From Planctomycetota bacterium (GTDB lineage: Bacteria > Planctomycetota > Planctomycetia > Planctomycetales > Planctomycetaceae), in NCBI GenBank assembly GCA_003670925.1, contig QWQG01000015.1, positions 1-41,839 on the forward strand: 41,839 nucleotides of DNA, written 5' to 3'. The notes under the pieces are model-generated. The model did no database searches. It saw nothing but the letters and a program-made list of their open reading frames with translations, and was not told the origin of the DNA. The position numbers and the translations under genes were made by a program. Shown one piece after another: positions 6,807 to 14,428 of the stretch (position 1 is the first letter of the stretch; each line of letters starts with the position of its first letter).

Positions 6807-9380
6807 ATGACTCCGGACCACAAACTCTTAAAAGATCTGCAACTTGTGAGCGGTGGGCTGCACAAATTACTGACTTCCCAACAGATTTTGCAGATTCAAG
6901 CAATCTGCGATCGATATGCGCGTGCATGGCAACAAGGCCAACCGCCGAGTATCGAAGCTGCCGCTGCCGGCACCGAATTACAGGTCCGCCCTGCCCTGCT
7001 CCAGCAGTTAGCGAAGCTTGAGATTGAGCACCGAGCGGCATGCGGGGCGACGGTCGATCTGGAGATGTATCTGACCCGTTGGCCCGATTTAGATCGATCG
7101 GCTTTGCGGCATGCACTGGATACCGCAAGGGCGTCCGACAACACTTTCCTATCAGTGCAGACGCTGTCGCCCGGATTGGCCGAAGCAGCACACGCCCAGC
7201 CCTGCACATGGGCCGTGTTTCTGCAGCGTCTGTGCGAAAGTCGGCTGCTTTCCGAAGACGAGATCGCAGTCGGCGTAAGTTCTGTCTCCCCTGAGTCTTC
7301 TTCCACTGCATTCGGCGAATACCTTGTTGCAGCAAAGAAGCTGACGTTGTTTCAAGTCGATGCACTGCTTCGCGGCAGCGATGATCCACTTATCCTTGGC
7401 GAGTACATCGTGCAAGACTTTGTCGGCCGCGGCGGCATGGGAACGGTTTATCGCGCCGTGCATCGGAGGATGAAACGCACGGTCGCGCTGAAGGTCCTCC
7501 GCCGGGATATTCCGCAAGCGGAATTGCAGGCGAAACGATTTTTGCGAGAAGTCGAAGTCGCCGCGAAATTATCTCACCCGAATATCGTCACGGCCTATGA
7601 TGCCGGCGAACAGAACGGAATCAGCTACCTCGTTTCTGAATTTGTTGAAGGACAAAACCTGAGTGAACTGGTCAAAGAGTATGGCCCGCTCTCATTGCCG
7701 CTCGCCGTGGACGTCGTGCAGCAAGCCGCGCTGGCGTTAGAGTATGCGCATCGCGAAGGCGTGATTCATCGCGACATTAAGCCGTCCAATTTGCTGATTG
7801 ACGATTCAGGAAATGTAAAACTGCTCGATGTTGGGCTGGCGCGAATTAACGCACCGGCTACATCGGAGATCGATCATGCGTCAGATTTGACGACAACCAA
7901 TATGATCATGGGGACGGTGGACTACATGTCCCCTGAACAGGCTCAGAATTCTCGACTGGCGGATGAGCGATCGGATATTTATAGCCTTGGCTGCACATTG
8001 TACTTTCTGATCACTGGGGGCGCACCTTTTGCAAAAGGCACGGGCATCGAACGGCTGTTGGCGCATCGCGAACAGCCAATCCCATCGCTGTGTCATTTGT
8101 CACCGCAGGTTCCCGAATTGATTGATCCGCTCTTGGCCTCACTGATGGCGAAGAAGCCAGCCGAACGCATGGCTTCCATGCGCGAGCTCCTGCAGCAACT
8201 TGTGATGTTGAAGGCGAACGGACTGCCAGATGTTACTTTGTCGCTCAACGCCATTGATACAGATGCAGAAAATTGTGAATTGTCTCAGTTGGTGACCCCG
8301 GCGATTGCGGCCACTGCAGCGTTTGCTGCTGTGGCTTGTAGAGTGACGTCAGAAGTGCAGGCAGTTCCTGAACTGATGCCGAATTTTGACCTGCAGGAAT
8401 CAGCCGAGAAACCTGCTTCATGCGCCGCATCAGGTCGTGCAAAATCGCCGCTAGCATTCCTGCTGTGGGTGTTTTTTCCGGGCGTCGCTGCGATTGTTGT
8501 CGCGGCCTTTGCGTTCCGTGGCAACCGCGAGATCCGAGAGAGTTCGCAGTCCGGTTCAGTCGCATCCCGCATTGCGTCGCTGACGGATCTGCCAGAGGAT
8601 GCCGTAGCGGACTATCGCAGGGAATGGGCGACAATTCTGAAGTTGGAAGAAAGTGTCACGGTCCACGGAGTTACTTTTGCATTCATTCCGCCCGGCGATT
8701 TTGACTACGGCGACGATGCCGTGCCCGTGCGGCTCGAGAAAGGTTTTTATCTGTCGCAGTCTGAAGTCACCATCGGTCAATTCAAGGTGTTTGCAGAGGC
8801 GCAGAGCTTTCCCACAGTCGCCGAAGAAAACGGCGCAGGTGGCTGGGGGCAAGATCCAGCATCACCGCATATCAAACGCTGGATTCAGGGACCGACATTC
8901 TTTTGGAATAACCTTGGCGCGCAGTTTGTCACCGAGCAGCATCCAGCAACAAGTCTCGCCTATACCGATATGATCGCTTTCTGTGACTGGTTGTCCCGCG
9001 AAACACGAAGCACAATTCGGCTACCAACCGAACAAGAATGGGAATACGCCTGCCGGTGCGGTCGTCGTGGTCGATGGTCATTCGGCGACGATCCGCAACA
9101 ACTCAAGGAGTACGCTTGGTTTGAAACCAGCGCCGACAATGATCTCCATCCAACCTGCATGCTCAAGCCCAACGCCTGGGGACTCTACGACATGCACGGC
9201 AACGAAGATGAACGCTGCCTAGTTCCCGAAGCAGAAGAATCTGGCTATTCCGGCAGCGGCCCAATTCGCGGTGGCAATATCTTCAGTCCCGTCGAAGAAA
9301 CTACCAGTTCCTCGCGGCGGATGAGCTGGCTCAACATGCCGAGTCAAGACGCGTTTCGCATTTTGATGGAGCTGCCGTAG
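6807..9380 (+). CDS. Ser/Thr protein kinase with C-terminal FGE-sulfatase-like domain
   Basis: This is an 857-residue membrane-anchored Hanks-type kinase. Residues 1-195 are the planctomycete N-terminal helical region (RYARAWQQGQPPSIE, LLQQLAKLEIEHRAACG). The kinase domain covers about 200-470: glycine loop GRGGMG at 207-212, VALK with Lys229, HRDIKPSN at 321-328 with catalytic Asp323, DVG at 341-343 in place of DFG, and GTVDYMSPEQ. All residues needed for phosphotransfer are present. One membrane helix lies at about 548-570. Residues 620-857 resemble the formylglycine-generating enzyme/sulfatase-modifying fold (TIRLPTEQEWEYACRCG, WGLYDMHGN, PIRGGN). The usual HGNVWEW is replaced by HGNEDER and the terminal GFR by AFR, so the domain is probably a binding module rather than an oxidase. 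The kinase would face the cytoplasm and the FGE-like domain the periplasm. Targets are unknown. Confidence 0.92.
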   Translation: MTPDHKLLKDLQLVSGGLHKLLTSQQILQIQAICDRYARAWQQGQPPSIEAAAAGTELQVRPALLQQLAKLEIEHRAACGATVDLEMYLTRWPDLDRSALRHALDTARASDNTFLSVQTLSPGLAEAAHAQPCTWAVFLQRLCESRLLSEDEIAVGVSSVSPESSSTAFGEYLVAAKKLTLFQVDALLRGSDDPLILGEYIVQDFVGRGGMGTVYRAVHRRMKRTVALKVLRRDIPQAELQAKRFLREVEVAAKLSHPNIVTAYDAGEQNGISYLVSEFVEGQNLSELVKEYGPLSLPLAVDVVQQAALALEYAHREGVIHRDIKPSNLLIDDSGNVKLLDVGLARINAPATSEIDHASDLTTTNMIMGTVDYMSPEQAQNSRLADERSDIYSLGCTLYFLITGGAPFAKGTGIERLLAHREQPIPSLCHLSPQVPELIDPLLASLMAKKPAERMASMRELLQQLVMLKANGLPDVTLSLNAIDTDAENCELSQLVTPAIAATAAFAAVACRVTSEVQAVPELMPNFDLQESAEKPASCAASGRAKSPLAFLLWVFFPGVAAIVVAAFAFRGNREIRESSQSGSVASRIASLTDLPEDAVADYRREWATILKLEESVTVHGVTFAFIPPGDFDYGDDAVPVRLEKGFYLSQSEVTIGQFKVFAEAQSFPTVAEENGAGGWGQDPASPHIKRWIQGPTFFWNNLGAQFVTEQHPATSLAYTDMIAFCDWLSRETRSTIRLPTEQEWEYACRCGRRGRWSFGDDPQQLKEYAWFETSADNDLHPTCMLKPNAWGLYDMHGNEDERCLVPEAEESGYSGSGPIRGGNIFSPVEETTSSSRRMSWLNMPSQDAFRILMELP

Positions 9381-9397
9381 CGGCGAATGGACAGGAA

Positions 9398-11461
9398 TCA
9401 GCGGGGTGGATGTACCGGAGGGCTGCCACCCACCGCTCGCCAGCGTTTGTCTTCAGCAAGTTTTTCTGCCAATGCCGCGACGTCTTGGGATTCGGGCGTG
9501 ACGGTGATCCCATTTCGAAACGCCACCAGTGCCACTAATTCCTGCGGCGTCATCGTGCGTGTCAGATTCAGAATGTCGGGCCATTTTGTCGGGTCGGCAG
9601 TCACGTCCGTGAGGACCTGCGATCCGGAAGTTGGCTCAAAGAGGGTCGCCAGCATCACCAGTGCTTCCAGCGGTTGTTCACCTCGAATCATGGGTGGCGC
9701 CTTGAGTGAAGTACACACTTGGCGGATGACCTGAAGGGCGCGTCGCATGTCCCAGACACGTTGAGCATCTGCGGTCGTGCCGATCAATTGGAATCGGCGA
9801 CGAATCTGACGCTGCTGTGCTTCATCGCCTTGCCATGCCTGCGCACCCATGCCACGTGGGGTAAAGACCACAATGCAGCCAGCCGGCGCCAACGGCGAAC
9901 GGAATCTGCTGCCCTCCGTCTTTACAGGGTCTTTGCCGGTGGTGATCATCATCGTCGCCTCTTCGAGTGACTCCAGCGTCTTCTCTTTTGAGAACACCAC
10001 ATCGAGATACAGAGGGACATGCGATTCACTTTCAAAATGGATGCGGACGCGCTGCCAGGTGTCAGGTTTGGGCAGTTCAAAGTCTTCGACAGAAAGTGAT
10101 TCAAGCCGCGTCTCTGTCGGTGGTTTCCAAGCCGGATCACTGTCCGGCCACGCGTGGAAACAATGCTCACGCAGATGGCCGAGGCGGTTGTTGTACCACG
10201 CATCCTGATCCCCCAGAATGTCGTCGATTGACGGCAATTGAGCCAGTGGCACAAACGTCTCATCAATCGTCGTGTTGATTTCGTCAGTTGGTAGCTGGGC
10301 GAACACTTGGAGCTGCTCGGGTTCAAAAAATTTCACCGCCGTCTTCTCGATCATCGATTTGTCGTGTTTTAGAAAACGATTGAACCAGCGAAACGCATGA
10401 ATGTGCAGTTCCTGAGTGTCCTCGTGCGGACCTTCAGTAATCTGCAGACCGAGATTTTCTCCAGCGTCCAGCAGTTCATAAATGTGGCGTACTTGGCGAT
10501 GAATATCGATCACCCCCTCCAGTGGAAAGATCGTGTCCTTATCCGTATTGGAAATTAGCAGCGGCCGAGGAGCGACCAGCGCCGCGACTTTGGCAAAATC
10601 CCAGCGAAACGTGTTGACCATGTACATGCAGTCGCAATGGCCTTCGACACAGCCGGTGATGACATGATCTCGCAGCGACGTGATCCCCGCTACCGGGACC
10701 GCGCATTGAATCCGATCGTCCAACGCGGCAATCCACCAACTGTAGGCTCCCCCGCCCGAACGCCCAGTGACGCCGATGCGTTTGGCATCCACTTCAGATC
10801 GCGTCTCCAGATAGTCGAGCGCGCGGATGCAATTCCAGGCTTCGACACCGGCCGGTGTGTAACCGCGAGAATTCCACCACCAGCGATCCAGATTGTATGT
10901 GCCGTGATGCAGGCCTTCGATTTCACCCAGTTGCAGTGTGTCAATCGTCAGACACGCATAACCGTTGCGGGCGAACCAAGCACCGTGGTAATGATAATGC
11001 GTTTTGTTGCCAAAACTGACGTCGTCCTTCTTCACCTTTCCATGACCGCAGACATACAGAATTGTCGGCAATGGGCCATCGATATTCCGAGGTCGATAAA
11101 AGTTGCCGGTCACGTAAAGTCCAGGCAGCGACTGAAAATGCACACGCTCCACGACGAATTCGCTTTCTTCGGTTGTGGCCGTCGTCTGGCTGTGTAGCGG
11201 CGTCTTTTCCGGACGCGGGCTCAGGCCGAGCATACTAAAAAGCTGCTCGCGAAGCTCCGGTTTGGCATCCTGCCATGCGGCCAAGGACTGCACCTGAGTC
11301 AGCTCATTGTCCTTTTCGAGCCTGTTGACTTGCTCTTCAAAGTACGCCGCCAGTTCCGGATTCTCCCGCAGCGACCAATCCTGGGCGCACACTGACAACG
11401 ACACGCCGCTCAGAACGGAAACAAGAATCAACGCCGCGACACAGTGCCCCGCGCTCTTCAT
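9398..11461 (-). CDS. Secreted alpha/beta hydrolase, acetyl-xylan-esterase-like
   Basis: This 687-residue exported protein has a signal peptide at about residues 1-26 (hydrophobic core LILVSVLSGVSLSV, then CAQDW). An alpha/beta-hydrolase domain follows at about 110-365: TILYVCGHGK, the nucleophile elbow GRSGGG with Ser235, a candidate acid in SNTDKD (307 or 309) and a candidate histidine in GPHEDTQELHIH. The pattern fits the acetyl-xylan-esterase / dienelactone-hydrolase-like proteins common in planctomycetes, which act on polysaccharide esters outside the cytoplasm; the substrate here is unknown. The remaining 300 residues are a second alpha/beta region without an obvious catalytic triad. 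The ATG at 11461 has AGGAG about six bases upstream. The gene converges with the kinase, leaving 17 bases between the stops. Confidence 0.82.
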   Translation of the reverse strand: MKSAGHCVAALILVSVLSGVSLSVCAQDWSLRENPELAAYFEEQVNRLEKDNELTQVQSLAAWQDAKPELREQLFSMLGLSPRPEKTPLHSQTTATTEESEFVVERVHFQSLPGLYVTGNFYRPRNIDGPLPTILYVCGHGKVKKDDVSFGNKTHYHYHGAWFARNGYACLTIDTLQLGEIEGLHHGTYNLDRWWWNSRGYTPAGVEAWNCIRALDYLETRSEVDAKRIGVTGRSGGGAYSWWIAALDDRIQCAVPVAGITSLRDHVITGCVEGHCDCMYMVNTFRWDFAKVAALVAPRPLLISNTDKDTIFPLEGVIDIHRQVRHIYELLDAGENLGLQITEGPHEDTQELHIHAFRWFNRFLKHDKSMIEKTAVKFFEPEQLQVFAQLPTDEINTTIDETFVPLAQLPSIDDILGDQDAWYNNRLGHLREHCFHAWPDSDPAWKPPTETRLESLSVEDFELPKPDTWQRVRIHFESESHVPLYLDVVFSKEKTLESLEEATMMITTGKDPVKTEGSRFRSPLAPAGCIVVFTPRGMGAQAWQGDEAQQRQIRRRFQLIGTTADAQRVWDMRRALQVIRQVCTSLKAPPMIRGEQPLEALVMLATLFEPTSGSQVLTDVTADPTKWPDILNLTRTMTPQELVALVAFRNGITVTPESQDVAALAEKLAEDKRWRAVGGSPPVHPPR

Positions 11462-11487
11462 GTGTGACTCCTAGTGCTCATACGTAA

Positions 11488-11507
11488 GATGGACATGCAT
11501 GTCCGTC
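11488..11507 (+). repeat. 20-bp near-palindromic dispersed repeat, copy 1
   Basis: The sequence GATGGACATGCATGTCCGTC contains the perfect 14-base palindrome GGACATGCATGTCC (11491-11504). Its reverse complement occurs at 19798-19817 with one mismatch in 20. It lies just upstream of the hydrolase start, on the 5' side of its ribosome site, so it could sit in the promoter or leader of that gene. Confidence 0.65.
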
Positions 11508-11651
11508 GGAGGGACGTGAGTTGTTGTCAAAGCAACGCATCTTGGCGTTCAAATGTGTCCGATCATGGGATACTTTCCGGCAAGGACTCGGACAAGATTG
11601 TCCAAGCTACAGGAATTGCAGCCCCGGATCGCGGAAGTTTAAGCATAGGTT

Positions 11652-12095
11652 TTAATGAGATTCTAAGCGTGCTGGTTCGTTGCGCGTCTCTGCTTCGGAT
11701 GTGTCCGAAAAAATACTCTGGGCGATCACCTTGTCGGTGATCTCTGTTAGATATTCTTGGAGGACTTTGCTGAGTTCCAGAAACTCGGGCCACAGCGTCT
11801 CATCGACAAATCGCGGCGAGATTTTCACCACAACCGTTGTGTGCCGCTGTCTGTAATAACGGTATGGCAGAAGTCCGTACCGTCGCAGCAATGCGACAAA
11901 TAGTTTGCGGGACCACATGTCATTCATGGAGAACTTGTATTCAAGCGGCGGATCAACAACCTCGATCGATTTCAGTTTCTCCCGAATCTTGTCGATCGCC
12001 ACCGACGCGGCCGTACGTTCGCCTTCGTAATTCGTCCCTGAAAAGAGTGCTTCAAGTTTCCGAAGTTTGTCGATCAGTTTTTCATAATCGGTCAT
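11652..12095 (-). CDS. Hypothetical protein, DUF2786-like N-terminus
   Basis: This 147-residue soluble protein has no signal peptide or membrane helix. The first 45 or so residues (EKLIDKLRKLEALFSGTN, EGERTAASVAIDKIREKL) form a helical hairpin that resembles the start of DUF2786-type proteins, a family of unknown function. The middle is basic and aromatic (RKLFVALLRRYGLLPYRYYR) and the end helical and acidic. I cannot name a reaction. The start is the ATG at 12095, with only a weak AGG upstream. It stands alone between the hydrolase and a structured intergenic region. The composition looks genuinely coding, but the family link is tentative. Confidence 0.7.
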   Translation of the reverse strand: MTDYEKLIDKLRKLEALFSGTNYEGERTAASVAIDKIREKLKSIEVVDPPLEYKFSMNDMWSRKLFVALLRRYGLLPYRYYRQRHTTVVVKISPRFVDETLWPEFLELSKVLQEYLTEITDKVIAQSIFSDTSEAETRNEPARLESH

Positions 12096-12570
12096 CAGCG
12101 TGTTGCCTGCCGCTTAGGGTTAAACATATCAATCCTGAAGATACAGCACTATACCGCGAGGTTGAGATGGCACATTCGTTTAACCGCGTGGGCATCGCCC
12201 CGCGTTCTGTATTTCAAATCTCAAATACAAAATTTCAACTGGAACAATCATGGCCCGCCGGGCACGCGGTTAAACGAGCGACCGCCAACGGCGAGCGGTA
12301 TAACACACTTCGCGTTCGCAATCCATTCAACGAGTGAGTTTTGTGTCCTGCCGACAACGCGTGATGGCCGTACGGATTCCGGTCGCTGCGCGTCGGATCA
12401 ATCCGGCCCGGCAGCACCAACTTAAATCGAAGCGTCTACTTTGCGATGGACGTTGCGTAAGTAGGCAACATCGGCGTAGACTGAGAGAAGAAGTTGTCGG
12501 ATGCATCGCGCACAGAGTCTGATATGTCGATCGGCTCACGGGAGAAACCGGCACGCACGATAAGGGCTAA
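12096..12570. other. Intergenic region with inverted-repeat element
   Basis: These 475 bases have no convincing gene. Short open frames on both strands lack ribosome sites and are Arg/Ser-rich in the way expected of shadow frames. The main structure is the 15-bp inverted repeat at 12176-12277. The rest (12300-12560) shows no feature I can support apart from AGGG just before the ATG at 12571. Confidence 0.6.
12176..12277. repeat. Inverted-repeat element with internal hairpins
   Basis: Perfect 15-bp arms TCGTTTAACCGCGTG (12176-12190) and CACGCGGTTAAACGA (12263-12277) flank 72 bases. Small GC-rich hairpins sit inside and beside the arms: GGC/GCC right after the left arm, GCCC/GGGC before the right arm, and CGCC/GGCG just beyond it. 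There is no open frame, and I saw no target-site duplication at the ends. It looks like a REP-type or miniature non-autonomous element rather than a terminator, since there is no T-run. Confidence 0.6.
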
Positions 12571-13185
12571 ATGATGACGCTGGAACCAGAAGGCTCACCG
12601 AAGTATTGGCCACCGCTCGGGCTTCCCGTGGGAAGTGTGCGAGCAATTCTGACGTTGTTCGTCGTGTCCATTGTGACTCTTAGCGTCGCACGAGGTTATG
12701 ATCTGGATCTGGTCTGGACTGAGACTCTGATGATCGCGCTGGCTCACTATTTTACATCACGCCGCTTCGTGTCACTGCCTCCGGAAGTGCTTGCCCGAAT
12801 CCAGAAGGAAGGAGTCCTGGAATACGAGGGGAATCCGCTCTTCCTGCCTCGTCACAGCATCCGACTTCTGATTGTTGGGTCATTCATCGCACTCGGAGTC
12901 TTTCTGTATCGTCAACAACGCCTGTGGGAACCGCGTGCAATTTCTCTGCTCGGAATTGTGGCCGCCTATGCTCTCGGTGCGATTGCGAGGAGCATCAGTT
13001 CTTGGTTCGGTAGCCGAACGGGTCGTCGTGCCTCAGCGGGATGGGGAGACTTCAAAGCCATTATCGTGCTGCTGGCAATGGCGGTCGCTGGTGTGCCCGA
13101 ATTAATGTCGATGCCCGATCTGTTGCCACCGATGATACATAAAATCTCGCTGGCATTGATGCTGTTTTACTTCGGGTCACGCTAG
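12571..13185 (+). CDS. Conserved-type multi-pass membrane protein of unknown function
   Basis: This 204-residue integral membrane protein has about five or six hydrophobic segments: about 24-42, 50-62, 90-110, 123-140, 165-180 and 190-203. A PPLGLPVGSVRAILTL motif precedes the first helix; I associate that motif with hypothetical membrane proteins of planctomycetes. No enzymatic motif or transporter signature is visible. Two ATGs are adjacent (12571 and 12574). AGGG lies close upstream and is better spaced for the second, so the true start may be 12574. No same-strand neighbour is close enough to suggest an operon. Confidence 0.75.
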   Translation: MMTLEPEGSPKYWPPLGLPVGSVRAILTLFVVSIVTLSVARGYDLDLVWTETLMIALAHYFTSRRFVSLPPEVLARIQKEGVLEYEGNPLFLPRHSIRLLIVGSFIALGVFLYRQQRLWEPRAISLLGIVAAYALGAIARSISSWFGSRTGRRASAGWGDFKAIIVLLAMAVAGVPELMSMPDLLPPMIHKISLALMLFYFGSR

Positions 13186-13267
13186 GGTCGCAACTTGATG
13201 AATGAATCAACGCTGAGCGGCGCGCCGAGGAAACCAAATGCCATCGGCATGCGTTCAAAGCGGTCCA

Positions 13268-13384
13268 TTATAGCGATTGGCGAGTTGAATTGATCTGATG
13301 CACGATGGGGTCCACGCCCACGGCAATCGAGACCGATGCTAAAACGGCGATAGCCGTGACGCATGAGATTTTGCCGGATAACAT
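13268..13384 (-). CDS. Possible 38-residue membrane or secreted peptide
   Basis: A short frame begins with ATG at 13384 and ends with TAA at 13268-13270. It encodes a lysine near the N-terminus (MLSGKISC), a hydrophobic run VTAIAVLASVSIAVGV and a short polar tail ending in STRQSL. That layout resembles a small membrane peptide or a bare signal peptide. It lies 34 bases downstream of the zinc-ribbon membrane gene on the same strand, so it could be the third gene of that operon. Against it, there is no clear ribosome site, only a weak A-rich stretch. I keep it as a low-confidence call. Confidence 0.27.
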   Translation of the reverse strand: MLSGKISCVTAIAVLASVSIAVGVDPIVHQINSTRQSL

Positions 13385-13418
13385 TGCATGGTTTTCAAAA
13401 AAAGTGACACCCAGATAA

Positions 13419-14408
13419 CTACTTCGCAGAGAACTCAAGCTCCAGTGACTGCGGTTGCTGATTGTCGCTGCCCGATCCGGCAGGCACAATTGCTTGTTTT
13501 ACGGCCAGTTGCCCGGTCATATGAATTGGGGAATCGAACCAGCGGCTGAGCGATTCAAGGATCTCGGCAGAGACTGGCTGACTGTCGGTTCTTGAGCGGT
13601 GGCGGGAAATCACGATCATGGTCAGCGCGACGTTTGACGGCACTTGCGCGGTCCATGTGCCAGCGTCGTCAGCCTGATGTACGGAACCGCCAAGTGTTTC
13701 TAATGCCGCTTCAATCGCATGGCGGGCTTTGGAGTCTGCAGATTCCCGCAATGGTCGGGCGTCAAGTCGCAGCGTTGTCGTGTTGTGGGTTGGCAGGAGG
13801 AGCACAATCGCGCCTGCATCTGCGGCGGTGTTTCCGGCATCGTTGACGAAACGCACGATGCCTTGCAATTGACGCTCACTGGCGGCAGGCCTCTGAATCG
13901 CAGCTTCTGGCGCGGTCGCGACAGTGGATTTTGGATCGGCTGTTGCTGCGTCGAGATGATCACGGGATCGCCAAAACGTCCCCATGAGTAGTCCCGCCGC
14001 AAATGCAGGCAACATGAGCATGAGCGGCAACAACGAAAAGCGGCGCGTGTCCGACTGGAATGCTCCCGTGATTTTAGAGGGCTTCACTGGCTGCTGCTGG
14101 ACGACAGGTGCGGCTGCCGCAAGTTCCCACAGAGCGGAATTCAGATCGGGTTTCAGTAACTCGGGAAGGATGCGCGGTGCCGGATCATCGGCATCGAGCG
14201 AACCAAGTGCTGACAACTCTTGCAACGCGTCGAACAGTCCCGGATGTTCGCCTCTTTTCGACGCCTGTTTCGTGCTCGTCGCCACGTCGCCGTCGTGTGG
14301 AACGAGGACAGATCGCCCACACGCCGGGCAATCGACAAGCGTCCCTTTTTTCGTGGTTGAGATTCCTAGGAGCTGCAGACAGTGCGGGCAACGAAACTTA
14401 ATAGCCAT
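13419..14408 (-). CDS. Zinc-ribbon membrane protein
   Basis: The protein has 329 residues. The N-terminus (MAIKFRCPHCLQLLG, then CPAC) is a zinc ribbon with two CxxC pairs of the kind common in planctomycete proteins. A polar linker with helical segments follows, then one membrane helix at about 122-145 (LLPLMLMLPAFAAGLLMG). A C-terminal mixed region of about 180 residues follows; part (RQLQGIVRFVNDAGNTAADA) looks like the carboxypeptidase-regulatory-like beta-sandwich of exported proteins. The start is the ATG at 14408, with AGCAGG five bases upstream. A longer frame from a TTG at 14432 overlaps the upstream stop but has no ribosome site. It lies 20 bases downstream of the sigma-54 activator, so the two are probably co-transcribed. 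Function unknown. Confidence 0.78.
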   Translation of the reverse strand: MAIKFRCPHCLQLLGISTTKKGTLVDCPACGRSVLVPHDGDVATSTKQASKRGEHPGLFDALQELSALGSLDADDPAPRILPELLKPDLNSALWELAAAAPVVQQQPVKPSKITGAFQSDTRRFSLLPLMLMLPAFAAGLLMGTFWRSRDHLDAATADPKSTVATAPEAAIQRPAASERQLQGIVRFVNDAGNTAADAGAIVLLLPTHNTTTLRLDARPLRESADSKARHAIEAALETLGGSVHQADDAGTWTAQVPSNVALTMIVISRHRSRTDSQPVSAEILESLSRWFDSPIHMTGQLAVKQAIVPAGSGSDNQQPQSLELEFSAK

Positions 14409-14428
14409 CGAAACCTGCTCTGAAAAAT

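Noticed and set aside
6673-7389. 238-codon minus-strand frame opposite the kinase gene
   Set aside because: It lies antisense to a well-supported kinase frame and is Arg/Ser/Cys-rich, as expected of a shadow frame in GC-rich coding DNA.
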